NCBI RefSeq assembly: GCF_013409745.1
Contig: NZ_JACCBH010000001.1
Coordinates: 2,046,001-2,110,000, forward strand
DNA: 64,000 nt
From: Microbacterium pseudoresistens
Lineage (GTDB): Bacteria; Actinomycetota; Actinomycetes; Actinomycetales; Microbacteriaceae
Direction of reading: 5' to 3'
The position numbers and the translations under genes were made by a program. Positions 57,028-64,000 of this stretch are shown here, piece by piece. The notes under the pieces were generated by a model. The model was not told where the DNA came from. It did not search any database and was given only the letters and a program-made list of their open reading frames with translations. The stretch's first letter is position 1. Each line of letters opens with the position of its first letter.

Positions 57028-58085
57028 GCGACTGGGCAGGTCTGGTCTGGCTGGTCGTGCTGCTGATCGCCAACGCCTTCTTCGTGGGGGCGGAGTTCGC
57101 CGTGATCTCGGCGCGCCGCTCGCAGATCGAACCGGCAGCCGAGCGCGGCTCCCGATCGGCGAAGACCGCGCTGTACGCGATGGAGCACGCCACGTTGATG
57201 CTGGCGACCTCGCAGCTGGGCATCACGGTGTGCTCGCTGCTCATCCTCAACGTCTCCGAACCGGCGATCCACCACCTGCTGGCCGTGCCGCTGCACGCAC
57301 TGGGCCTGGCGGATGCCGCCGTGGACGGGATCGCCTTCGCGATCACGCTCGTGCTCGTGTCGTTCCTGCACGTCGTGTTCGGCGAGATGGTGCCGAAGAA
57401 CCTCGCGTTCTCGGTGCCCGACCGTGCCGTGCTGATCCTGGCCACGCCGCTGGTGTGGATCTCGAAGGTGTTCTACCCGATCATCCGCGCGCTGAACGCG
57501 ACGGCCAATGGCGTCGTGCGGCTGTTCCGCGTGGAGCCGAAGGACGAGGCCGCCTCCACCTTCACGCTCGACGAGGTCGCCACGATCGTGACGCAGTCCC
57601 GGCGCGAGGGCGTGCTCGATGACCTGTCGGGCACGGTGGCCAAGGCCGTGGAGTTCACCGACAAGAAGGCCCGAGACATCGCCGTGCCGCTGGACTCGCT
57701 CGTGACGCTGCCGATGGGCTCCACGCCCGAAGACGTGGAGCGCGCGGTCGCCAAGCACGGATTCTCCCGCTACGTGACCGTCGACGCCGAGGGACGCCCC
57801 ACCGGCTACGTGCACCTGAAAGACGTGCTGCGCTCGGAGGATGGGCCCGACGGGTCGGCGTCGTTCACGGAGCCGATTCCTGCCAAGCGCGTGCATCACA
57901 TGGTGCCGGTGCAGGAGGACACCGACCTCGAAGACGCGCTCACGATCATGCGTCGCGCCGGCCGTCACCTCGCCCAGGTGCGCGATGGGGCGGGCCAGAC
58001 CACGGCCGTGCTGTTCCTGGAGGACATCCTGGAAGAGCTCGTCGGGGAGGTGCAGGACGCCACTCGTCGCGGGCACGGGCGGTGA
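57024..58085 (+). CDS. CNNM/CorC-type membrane protein (hemolysin family), second copy
   Basis: This 353-residue paralogue has the DUF21 membrane domain (about residues 1-170) and a CBS pair (about 200-330, with VLFLEDILEELVGEV). The C-terminal CorC domain of its neighbour is absent. It overlaps the upstream gene as ATGA. Two such genes in tandem are common in actinobacteria; they may form hetero-oligomers. The stop codon is within the 10-bp stem of the terminator hairpin shared with the convergent reductase gene. Confidence 0.92.
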   Translation: MSDWAGLVWLVVLLIANAFFVGAEFAVISARRSQIEPAAERGSRSAKTALYAMEHATLMLATSQLGITVCSLLILNVSEPAIHHLLAVPLHALGLADAAVDGIAFAITLVLVSFLHVVFGEMVPKNLAFSVPDRAVLILATPLVWISKVFYPIIRALNATANGVVRLFRVEPKDEAASTFTLDEVATIVTQSRREGVLDDLSGTVAKAVEFTDKKARDIAVPLDSLVTLPMGSTPEDVERAVAKHGFSRYVTVDAEGRPTGYVHLKDVLRSEDGPDGSASFTEPIPAKRVHHMVPVQEDTDLEDALTIMRRAGRHLAQVRDGAGQTTAVLFLEDILEELVGEVQDATRRGHGR

Positions 58086-58105
58086 GCCCGTGCATCGGGC
58101 TCACC
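58081..58105. terminator. Bidirectional terminator embedding both stop codons
   Basis: A perfect 10-bp stem (GGTGAGCCCG at 58081-58090, complement at 58096-58105) with a 5-nt loop contains the TGA of the plus-strand gene and the stop of the minus-strand reductase. Confidence 0.65.
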
Positions 58106-59171
58106 GCCAGCGGGCGCGCAGGTACTGATCGGGCCAGTAGGGCACGTCGACGCCGAGCTCGTGGGCCGCGCGCAGGGCGAAATGCGGGTCGCGCAGCCAT
58201 TCGCGGGCCGCGAAGATCGCGTCGGCGTCACCCGCCTGCAGCACGGCCTCGGCCTGTGCGCCCGAGGTGATGATCCCCACGGCCGATGCGGGGATGCGTC
58301 CGCCGCGGCGCACGGCGGCGGCCAGCGGAACCTGGTAGCCGGGGTGCACCTCGATGCGCTGATGGGCGACGAGGCCTCCGCTGGAGACGTCGATGAGGTC
58401 GGCGCCGTGTTCGATCGCCCGGTCGGCGACGACCGCCGCCTCGTCGGGTGAGAATCCGCCCTCTGCGTGATCGGTGGCCGAGATGCGCACGAAGACGGCG
58501 CGATCGGGGCCGGCGGCCTCGCGCACCGCGTCGACGACGCGCAGCAGCAGGCGTGCGCGGTTCTCCAGCGAGCCGCCGTACTCGTCGTTGCGGAGGTTGC
58601 TCAGCGGGGAGAGGAACTGGTGCAGCAGGTAACCGTGCGCGCCGTGCACCTCGAGCACGTCGAACCCGCCCTCCACGGCACGGCGCGCGGCGTCGGCGAA
58701 ACCCGCCACGACCCGCTCGATGCCCGCGGTGTCGAGAGCGACCGGTTCGTCGAACCCTTCGAAGGCCACTGCCGACGGTGCCGTCGTGATCCATCCGCCC
58801 TCGGCAGCGGGCACTGATCCGCGCTCGGATGCCCACGGCCACCACGTCGAGGCCTTGCGTCCGGCATGGGCGAGCTGGATGCCCGCGGCGGCGCCGCGGT
58901 CGTGGATGGCGCGGACGATGGGCGCCCACGCGTCGCGCTGGGCGTCGTTCCACAGTCCGGAGTCGCGCGGGGAGATGCGGCCCTCGGGCACCACGGCGCT
59001 GGCCTCGGCGACGATGAGGCCGGCGCCGCCGGAGGCGAACTGGGCGAGATGGGTATGGTGCCACTCCTGCGGCACGCCGTCGACGGCGCTGTACATGCAC
59101 ATGGGCGATACCCACAGGCGGTTTCGGATCTGGACGGCGCGGACCGACACGGGCTCGAACAAGAGGCTCAC
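58101..59171 (-). CDS. NADH:flavin oxidoreductase, old yellow enzyme (YqjM-like)
   Basis: This 356-residue FMN barrel has SPMCMYSAVDG at the N-terminus and the catalytic pair HAGRKAS and VHGAHGYLLHQFLSP. It belongs to the YqjM class, which reduces activated alkenes with NADPH. The GTG start has TAACGT 7 nt upstream and no ribosome-binding site. It is divergent from nnrD with 77 nt between the starts and converges on the hemolysin-family operon. Confidence 0.93.
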   Translation of the reverse strand: MSLLFEPVSVRAVQIRNRLWVSPMCMYSAVDGVPQEWHHTHLAQFASGGAGLIVAEASAVVPEGRISPRDSGLWNDAQRDAWAPIVRAIHDRGAAAGIQLAHAGRKASTWWPWASERGSVPAAEGGWITTAPSAVAFEGFDEPVALDTAGIERVVAGFADAARRAVEGGFDVLEVHGAHGYLLHQFLSPLSNLRNDEYGGSLENRARLLLRVVDAVREAAGPDRAVFVRISATDHAEGGFSPDEAAVVADRAIEHGADLIDVSSGGLVAHQRIEVHPGYQVPLAAAVRRGGRIPASAVGIITSGAQAEAVLQAGDADAIFAAREWLRDPHFALRAAHELGVDVPYWPDQYLRARWR

Positions 59172-59178
59172 CCCTGCG

Positions 59179-59184
59179 ACGTTA
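59179..59184 (-). promoter_or_regulatory. Leaderless -10 TAACGT
   Basis: TAACGT on the minus strand lies 7 nt before the GTG at 59171. Confidence 0.55.
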
Positions 59185-59236
59185 GCGCTCTCTCCGAGGG
59201 GCGGCGTCGCTCCTCCGGAGAAAAGGGCTCGCGCAC

Positions 59237-59242
59237 TAGCGT
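59237..59242 (+). promoter_or_regulatory. Leaderless -10 TAGCGT of nnrD
   Basis: TAGCGT lies 6 nt before the ATG at 59249. Confidence 0.55.
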
Positions 59243-59248
59243 GGAGTC

Positions 59249-60169
59249 ATGCCCCCGCTTCGCCCGTGGACGCGTGCCGACACGCGAGAGGCGCTGCGCG
59301 CACCCCTCGCCGATGACGACAAGTACCGGCGCGGAACGGTGGGCCTGCGCACCGGATCGGATGCCTACCCAGGGGCCGCCGTGCTCGGGGTCGAGGCCGC
59401 ATGGCGCGCCGGCGCAGGGTTCGTGCGGTACATCGGTCCCGTGCGGGCCGCCGACCTCGTGCTCGCCCGGCGTCCCGAGACGGTCGTCACCCTGCCCGAA
59501 GACGCCGATCCGCTGCCCCGTGTCGACGCCTGGGTGATCGGCTCGGGACAGGATGGGCGACGGCGCTGCCTCGAGGAGGAGAGCGGACTGCGACGCATCC
59601 TCGCGGGGGATGCGCCCGTGGTCGTCGACGCCGCGTCGATCGAGCTCGCGCCGGACGCGACGGCGCCGCTGATCGTCACCCCTCATGAGCGCGAGTTCGC
59701 ACGGCTGCGGGAGCAGCTGCGCCTCGACGCGCTGTCGCCCGACGATCTCGCCGTGCCGGATGCGCGTGCCGAGGCGGTGGCAGAGACGACGCAGGCGCTC
59801 GGGTATCCCGTGCTGCTCAAGGGCGCGCGCACTCTCGTCGCCGAGCCCGACGGCGAGATCCTCGCCGTCGAGGCGGGCACGCCTTGGCTCGCGACAGCGG
59901 GAACGGGAGACGTACTGGCCGGCGTCATCGGGGCGCTCTCGGCAGCGCGGCCCGACCTTCCGCTCCCACGCCTGGCCGCGGCTGCCGCCTGGCTGCACGG
60001 TGTCGCCGGTCGCCGGGCCGCGGGTCACCGGGCCGCGGGCGCCTTCGGCGGCGGGCATCCGCTCGTCGCGCTCGACGTCGCGCATGCCCTTTCCGCGGTG
60101 CTCGGCGAGGTGCTCGACGACGTGCAGGACGACGACGGCGCCGATCGCGACGAAAGCGCGCCCGAGTGA
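59249..60169 (+). CDS. nnrD: ADP-dependent NAD(P)H-hydrate dehydratase
   Basis: This 306-residue ribokinase-like protein has KYRRGTVGLRTGSDAYPGAAVLG near the N-terminus, the VLLKGARTLVAEPDG segment and the anion hole TAGTGDVLAGVIGAL. This is the NnrD/YjeF C-terminal domain, which repairs damaged NAD(P)HX. The N-terminal epimerase domain of full-length YjeF is missing, so the epimerase NnrE must be encoded elsewhere. The leaderless -10 sets the ATG. It overlaps the GT87-like gene as GTGA. Confidence 0.93.
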   Translation: MPPLRPWTRADTREALRAPLADDDKYRRGTVGLRTGSDAYPGAAVLGVEAAWRAGAGFVRYIGPVRAADLVLARRPETVVTLPEDADPLPRVDAWVIGSGQDGRRRCLEEESGLRRILAGDAPVVVDAASIELAPDATAPLIVTPHEREFARLREQLRLDALSPDDLAVPDARAEAVAETTQALGYPVLLKGARTLVAEPDGEILAVEAGTPWLATAGTGDVLAGVIGALSAARPDLPLPRLAAAAAWLHGVAGRRAAGHRAAGAFGGGHPLVALDVAHALSAVLGEVLDDVQDDDGADRDESAPE

Positions 60170-61422
60170 CGAGTCGCGCCCGGCGGCGGCCGAGGATCGC
60201 GCTGTGGGCGGCGTTCGTGCTCGTGCATGCGCTCGTGGCATGGCTCGGCTGGATGCTGCCCGGTCAGCCCATGGGCGATGTCGTGCTGGTGTACGAGCCG
60301 TGGTCGACGAGCGCGGTCACCGGCGGCGCCGTCGTGGGCATCACCGAACCGTGGGTGTATCCGCACCTCGCGCTGGTGCCGATGCTGCTGGCCAAGGGCA
60401 TCGCCGTGCTGCTCGCGCCGCTGAGTGCGCTGTTCGGGGCGCTGAGCGGGAGCGGGGCGTATCTCGTGGCGTGGGCGCTGCTGGTGACGCTCGTCGATGC
60501 CCTCGGGTTCCTCCTGCTCACCGGCGGCCGCCGCAGCGTCGCCCGCAGGAGCGCGGCGTGGTTCTGGCTCGCCGCGCTGGTGCTGCTCGGACCGGTCGCG
60601 ATGTACCGGATCGATGCGATCACCGTGCCGCTCGCGGTGATGGCCGGCGTCTGGCTGATCTCGCGCCCCGCCGTCGCCGCGGCGCTGCTGGCGGCAGCCG
60701 CCTGGATGAAGATCTGGCCCGGCGCCGTGCTGCTGGCCGCCCTCGCGCTGCTGCGCCGCCGGATGCGGATGCTCGTGGCCGCCGCGCTGGTGACGGCAGG
60801 CGTCATCGGGCTGGTGGCGCTGCTGGGCGGCGGGCCGTTCCTGCTGTCGTTCCTCACCGAGCAGACCAGCCGCGGGCTGCAGATCGAGGCGGTCGCCGCC
60901 ACGCCGTTCCTGTGGTTGGCCGCCGCAGGCCGCGCGCGCATCGACTACAGCTACGACATCCTCACCTTCCAGATCGGCGCCCCCGGTGCCGGGCTCGTCT
61001 CGACGCTGCTCACCCCGGTCATGGTCGTCGTCGTGCTCGCCCTCTGCGTCCTGGCCGTGCGGCGGCTGCGCGACGGTGCCGATCCGCTGCGGCTGCTGCC
61101 GCCGACGGCCCTCGCGCTCGTGGTCGCCCTCATCGTGTGCAACAAGGTCGGCTCGCCGCAGTTCCAGGTGTGGCTGATCGCACCGGTGATCCTGTGGATC
61201 CTGTACGACCGGCGTCGCGCGGGCACGGCGGTGACCCTCGTGCTCGTGCTGTGCCTGCTCACCCTGGCCGTGTACCCGATCACGTACGACGCGCTACTGC
61301 GCGCCCAGGTGCTGCCGATCGTGCTCCTCACCGCCCGCAACGCGCTGCTCGTCGCTCTCGGTATCGTGGCGGTGCGGGCCATGCTGCGCACGCCGCGTCA
61401 ACGGTCGCGCCGCCCCGCCTGA
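60166..61422 (+). CDS. GT87-like membrane glycosyltransferase
   Basis: This protein of about 418 residues has about eleven spans. An Asp-containing first loop (MGDVVLVYEPWS) and a YRIDAITVPLAV segment occur in GT87-type, polyprenyl-phosphate mannose-dependent mannosyltransferases. Such enzymes elongate mannolipids or wall polymers outside the membrane. GTG 60166 overlaps the nnrD stop by 4 nt. A firm family call would need a profile search. Confidence 0.78.
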   Translation: MTSRARRRPRIALWAAFVLVHALVAWLGWMLPGQPMGDVVLVYEPWSTSAVTGGAVVGITEPWVYPHLALVPMLLAKGIAVLLAPLSALFGALSGSGAYLVAWALLVTLVDALGFLLLTGGRRSVARRSAAWFWLAALVLLGPVAMYRIDAITVPLAVMAGVWLISRPAVAAALLAAAAWMKIWPGAVLLAALALLRRRMRMLVAAALVTAGVIGLVALLGGGPFLLSFLTEQTSRGLQIEAVAATPFLWLAAAGRARIDYSYDILTFQIGAPGAGLVSTLLTPVMVVVVLALCVLAVRRLRDGADPLRLLPPTALALVVALIVCNKVGSPQFQVWLIAPVILWILYDRRRAGTAVTLVLVLCLLTLAVYPITYDALLRAQVLPIVLLTARNALLVALGIVAVRAMLRTPRQRSRRPA

Positions 61423-61457
61423 TCCGCCGTCCGCGATTCGCCCACTCTGGAGGTCTC

Positions 61458-61784
61458 ATGCTCATCGCCTTCTCCGTCGCCCCGAGCGGCGCGCCCGCCG
61501 ATGCCATTCCCGCCGCCGATGGCTCGGTGCACGACGCCGTGGCCGCCGCGGTGCGCGTCGTGCGCGAGTCGGGCCTGCCGCACCGCACCACCTCGATGTT
61601 CACGGAGGTCGAGGGAGAGTGGGATGAGCTGATGGCCGTCGTCAAGGGCGCGGTCGACGCCGTGCAGCCCTTCGGATCGCGCGTGTCGCTCGTGCTCAAG
61701 GCTGACATCCGTCCGGGCCGCACGGGAGAGATCGACGGCAAGATCGAGCGCCTCGAGCGCGCGATCGAAGACGCCGGCGAATGA
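61458..61784 (+). CDS. Thiamine-binding (MTH1187/YkoF-like) protein
   Basis: This 108-residue protein has the MTH1187 fold: FSVAPSGAP at the N-terminus, HRTTSMFTEVEGEWDELMAVV in the middle and VSLVLKADIRPGR near the end. These proteins bind thiamine or related ligands in some species. TGGAGGTCTC precedes the ATG. It overlaps the Nudix gene by 4 nt. Confidence 0.87.
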   Translation: MLIAFSVAPSGAPADAIPAADGSVHDAVAAAVRVVRESGLPHRTTSMFTEVEGEWDELMAVVKGAVDAVQPFGSRVSLVLKADIRPGRTGEIDGKIERLERAIEDAGE

Positions 61785-62440
61785 GCGGTGATCCCGTGCT
61801 CGGTGGCACGGCGGTGACCCTGCGCGACGGGACGGGCGGTGTCGAGGTGCTGCTCGTGCGGCGCCCCGACCGCGGTTCATTCGCCGGGGCATGGGTGTTC
61901 CCCGGCGGGGTCGCCGAGGAGTCCGATCGGACGCCGGAGACTTCGGAGATCGAGATCGCGCGACGCACGGCGATTCGCGAAACCGAGGAGGAGGTCGGGC
62001 TGCGCATCCGAGACCTCGTGCCGCTGTCGTGCTGGAGTCCGCCGCCGGAGGCGCCCAAACGCGTGCGCACCTGGTTCTTCCTCACCGCCGATGCCGAGGG
62101 CGATCTGCACTCTGCCGCCGCCGAGGTCGTCGACGCCGTCTGGCTCACCCCTGGAGAGGCGCTCGCGCGTCATGCCGAGGGCGCCCTGTCGCTCTTCCCA
62201 CCAACGTGGGTGACCCTGCACGGGCTCACGGGGCGCGGGACAGCCGCCGAGGCGCTCGCCGCCGCAGGGGAGCCCGCCCGGTTCCGCACGCGGCTGCGGC
62301 ACGCGGAGAAGGGGCTCACCTCCGCGGGACAGGTCTTCCTCTGGGAGGGCGACGAGGAGCATCCGGATTCGCCGGGCGCCGTCGGTGCGCGCCACCGGCT
62401 GGAGACCGGCGCCGGACCCTGGCGGTACGTGCGCGACTGA
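61781..62440 (+). CDS. Nudix hydrolase
   Basis: This 219-residue Nudix protein has a box with the Gly in GGVAEES, an insertion, and RETEEEVGL, giving the R-E-x2-E-E-x-G-hydrophobic core of the Nudix motif. The box is widened by an extra segment (SDRTPETSE) before the core. It hydrolyses nucleoside diphosphate derivatives; the substrate is unknown. It overlaps the thiamine-binding gene and is followed by a palindromic repeat region. Confidence 0.9.
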   Translation: MSGDPVLGGTAVTLRDGTGGVEVLLVRRPDRGSFAGAWVFPGGVAEESDRTPETSEIEIARRTAIRETEEEVGLRIRDLVPLSCWSPPPEAPKRVRTWFFLTADAEGDLHSAAAEVVDAVWLTPGEALARHAEGALSLFPPTWVTLHGLTGRGTAAEALAAAGEPARFRTRLRHAEKGLTSAGQVFLWEGDEEHPDSPGAVGARHRLETGAGPWRYVRD

Positions 62441-62478
62441 GCCCGCTGTCCCCGCCGCCCGCCGCCGAATGTGCGGGA

Positions 62479-62530
62479 TCTCGCCGAATGCGCGGCATAT
62501 TCGCGGGAACAAGCCGTGCATTCGGCGAGA
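62479..62530. terminator. 18-bp palindrome between the Nudix gene and metX
   Basis: TCTCGCCGAATGCGCGGC (62479-62496) pairs with 62513-62530 with one G-T wobble around a 16-nt loop. It lies between convergent genes. Extra partial copies of the arms flank it on both sides. Confidence 0.65.
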
Positions 62531-62551
62531 AGCCGTGCACTCGCGACGGGA

Positions 62552-63760
62552 TCAGCCCTCGAGCAGGCGGCGAAGGTGCCTGCCGACGTCATCGGTCTCG
62601 ATGAGGAAGCCGTCGTGGCCGAAGTCGCTTGCGAGCACCGCGGCCTCGTTGCCGTCGAGCGTGTCGCGGATGCCGCGGGCGATGCGGTGCTGCCCGTCGA
62701 CGGGGAACAGCCGGTCGGTGTCGATGCCGAGCACGAGGGTGCGCGCCGTCACGCGGCGCAGCGCATCCTCGACGCCTCCGCGGTCGCGCCCCACGTCGTG
62801 CGAGTTCATCGCCTCGACGAGGGTCACGTAGCTGTTGGCGTCGAAACGCCGGGTGAATTTGTTGCCGTGGAAGTCGAGATAGCTCTCCACCGCGAAGCGC
62901 CCGCCGCTGCCCAGCGGCGAGACGCCGGACTGCCAGGAGCGCTGGAAGCGCTGGTTGAGCTCGATCGGGCTGCGGTAGTTCAGCAGCGCCATGCGTCGCG
63001 CCAGGGCGAGTCCGCGGTGCGGGCCCTCACCGATGTTGGCGTCGTAGTACTCGCCGCCCGCGAAGCGGGGGTCCATCCGCACCGTCTCCAGCTGCACGAA
63101 GTTGAGCGCGAGCTGATCGGCTGTGGTGACCGGGGGAGAGGAGAGGATGGCGAGCCGCTCGACGCGATCGGGATGCTCCACCGCCCATTCAAGGGCGTGC
63201 ATGCCGCCCATCGAGCCGCCGATCACGGCACCCCAGCGGTGGATGCCGAGCTCGTCGGCCAGGAGAGCGTGGGCGGCCACCTGGTCGCGCACCGTGAGGT
63301 ACGGGAAGCGTGACGCCCACTCGTAGCCGTCGGGGGCGATGCTCGCCGGTCCTGTGGAACCCTGGCACCCGCCGAGCATGTTGGGGGCGACGACGAACCA
63401 GCGATCCGTGTCGATGGCTTGCCCGGGGCCGACGATGCCGTCCCACCATCCGCTGGTCGGGTGCCCGGGGCCGGCCTCGCCGATCACGTGGCTGTCGCCG
63501 GTGAGCGCATGCAGGACGAGCACGGCGTTGTCGCCCGCGGCGTTTAATTCGCCCCAGGTCTCGAAGGCGAGGCGGATGACCGGCAGCTCTTCGCCGCCCT
63601 CGGTGCGGAAAGCGCCGAACGCGGCGAAGGAGCGGTTGCCGGGGGCGTCTCCGTCGCGCCACGCACCCGTGGCAGGGGGTCTGGCGCGAAGCAGGCGCTC
63701 GTCCGCGTCGGTCACGCGGGCCGAGGGCACGGTGTCCTCGGATGTCGTCTGCCAGTCCAT
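62552..63760 (-). CDS. metX: Homoserine O-acetyltransferase
   Basis: This protein of about 402 residues has an alpha/beta-hydrolase fold. The nucleophile elbow is GGSMGGMHALEW, ALTGDSHV precedes it, and the catalytic Asp/His lie in VLGIDTDRLFP and DFGHDGFL. It makes O-acetylhomoserine for methionine. ATG 63760 is chosen because GAGAAT lies 6 nt upstream; an earlier in-frame GTG at 63787 would add nine residues. metY lies upstream on the same strand. Confidence 0.95.
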   Translation of the reverse strand: MDWQTTSEDTVPSARVTDADERLLRARPPATGAWRDGDAPGNRSFAAFGAFRTEGGEELPVIRLAFETWGELNAAGDNAVLVLHALTGDSHVIGEAGPGHPTSGWWDGIVGPGQAIDTDRWFVVAPNMLGGCQGSTGPASIAPDGYEWASRFPYLTVRDQVAAHALLADELGIHRWGAVIGGSMGGMHALEWAVEHPDRVERLAILSSPPVTTADQLALNFVQLETVRMDPRFAGGEYYDANIGEGPHRGLALARRMALLNYRSPIELNQRFQRSWQSGVSPLGSGGRFAVESYLDFHGNKFTRRFDANSYVTLVEAMNSHDVGRDRGGVEDALRRVTARTLVLGIDTDRLFPVDGQHRIARGIRDTLDGNEAAVLASDFGHDGFLIETDDVGRHLRRLLEG

Positions 63761-63766
63761 GCCTCC

Positions 63767-63772
63767 ATTCTC
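63767..63772 (-). promoter_or_regulatory. Possible leaderless -10 GAGAAT of metX
   Basis: GAGAAT on the minus strand lies 6 nt before the ATG at 63760. A GGAGG between them is too close to the ATG to be a ribosome-binding site. Confidence 0.45.
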
Positions 63773-63874
63773 GCCTGCCGTCGCCACGGCGCGGGAAACG
63801 TTACGGGGCTGGGTAGGGCACAGGAGTCTGCGTGAAACGCGTCGGATCGCGATGGCGTGCAGCGGAGCCCGGAC

Positions 63875-63914
63875 GAACGGATGCCCCGGACCTCGCAGTC
63901 CGGGGCATCCGTTC
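63875..63914 (-). terminator. 17-bp perfect hairpin between metY and metX
   Basis: GAACGGATGCCCCGGAC (63875-63891) pairs fully with 63898-63914 across a 6-nt loop, 15 nt beyond the metY stop. It is a probable terminator, so metX would need its own promoter. Confidence 0.75.
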
Positions 63915-63928
63915 TCTGAGGAGGAGAG

Positions 63929-64000
63929 TCAGGCGCGGGCGGCCTCGGAGACCGAGCGCGCGGCGGCCAGGGCCTGCTCGAGGTCGGCCTTAAGGTCGTC
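63929..64000 (-). CDS. metY: O-acetylhomoserine sulfhydrylase C-terminus (partial)
   Basis: Only the last 23 residues are in the window, reading DDLKADLEQALAAARSVSEA and a short end. This is the typical C-terminal helix of MetY-type Cys/Met metabolism PLP enzymes (DDLxADLxQALAAA). The position directly upstream of metX supports it. The rest lies beyond the right edge. Confidence 0.75.
   Translation of the reverse strand, partial: DDLKADLEQALAAARSVSEAARA

Noticed and set aside
63761..63766. GGAGG just before the metX ATG as a ribosome-binding site
   Set aside because: It is only 1 nt from the ATG, too close to act as one. The leaderless -10 explains the spacing better.

Overview
This window comes from a high-GC Gram-positive actinobacterium, most likely a Microbacterium-like member of the Microbacteriaceae. 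The evidence is the very high GC content, two WhiB proteins, an MtrA-MtrB-LpqB operon, a long-form Hpf, SecA without a C-terminal zinc motif, a fused OdhA/Kgd-type 2-oxoglutarate dehydrogenase E1, and a SigR/RsrA pair. No rRNA, tRNA, CRISPR array, prophage or insertion sequence was seen. Family assignments rest on motif recognition and gene order; no database search was run.

Layout. 1-9225: cell-wall polysaccharide genes (flippase-like protein, DUF2304, two GT2 glycosyltransferases, UDP-galactopyranose mutase, a Wzm/Wzt-type ABC exporter, two O-antigen ligase-like proteins). 9334-16373: manA, a WhiB2/WhmD-type regulator, a large glycosyltransferase-membrane fusion, DUF5719, a Zincin_1-family protein and DUF3499. 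16392-26775: an RDD / SpoIIM-like pair and a DUF58-MoxR-DUF4350-DUF4129 membrane operon, with an aquaporin-catalase-Fur block lying between them. 26991-32707: mtrA-mtrB-lpqB, a ComF-like protein and hpf. 32815-44397: a coiled-coil protein, PadR, secA, an aminotransferase, a CpaE-like/SAF pair, a small HTH protein, an Rv3235-like protein, a PdtaS-type kinase and WhiB1. 44601-53958: a peroxiredoxin, rsgA-aroA, sigR-rsrA, an Eis-like acetyltransferase and odhA. 54114-64000: a GuaB1-type enzyme, two CBS/CorC membrane proteins, an OYE-family reductase, nnrD, a GT87-like protein, a thiamine-binding protein, a Nudix protein, metX and the end of metY.

How the genes work together. Several groups form tight operons with 4-nt ATGA/GTGA overlaps. 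The left block would make and export a galactofuranose-containing wall polymer. manA feeds mannose metabolism, and the WhiB2 block fits envelope and division control. Oxidative-stress functions recur: fur-katA, bcp and sigR-rsrA.

The most striking regulatory feature is the large number of apparently leaderless genes: a TAnnnT -10 hexamer sits 6-9 nt before the start codon of roughly twenty genes. Two such -10 elements precede tiny open frames rather than annotated genes. One encodes a 23-residue peptide beginning MDDPP, and its stop codon overlaps the start of a CorC/CNNM-type membrane protein. The other encodes 24 residues and overlaps the start of secA. These are the best candidates for undescribed regulatory systems in the window.
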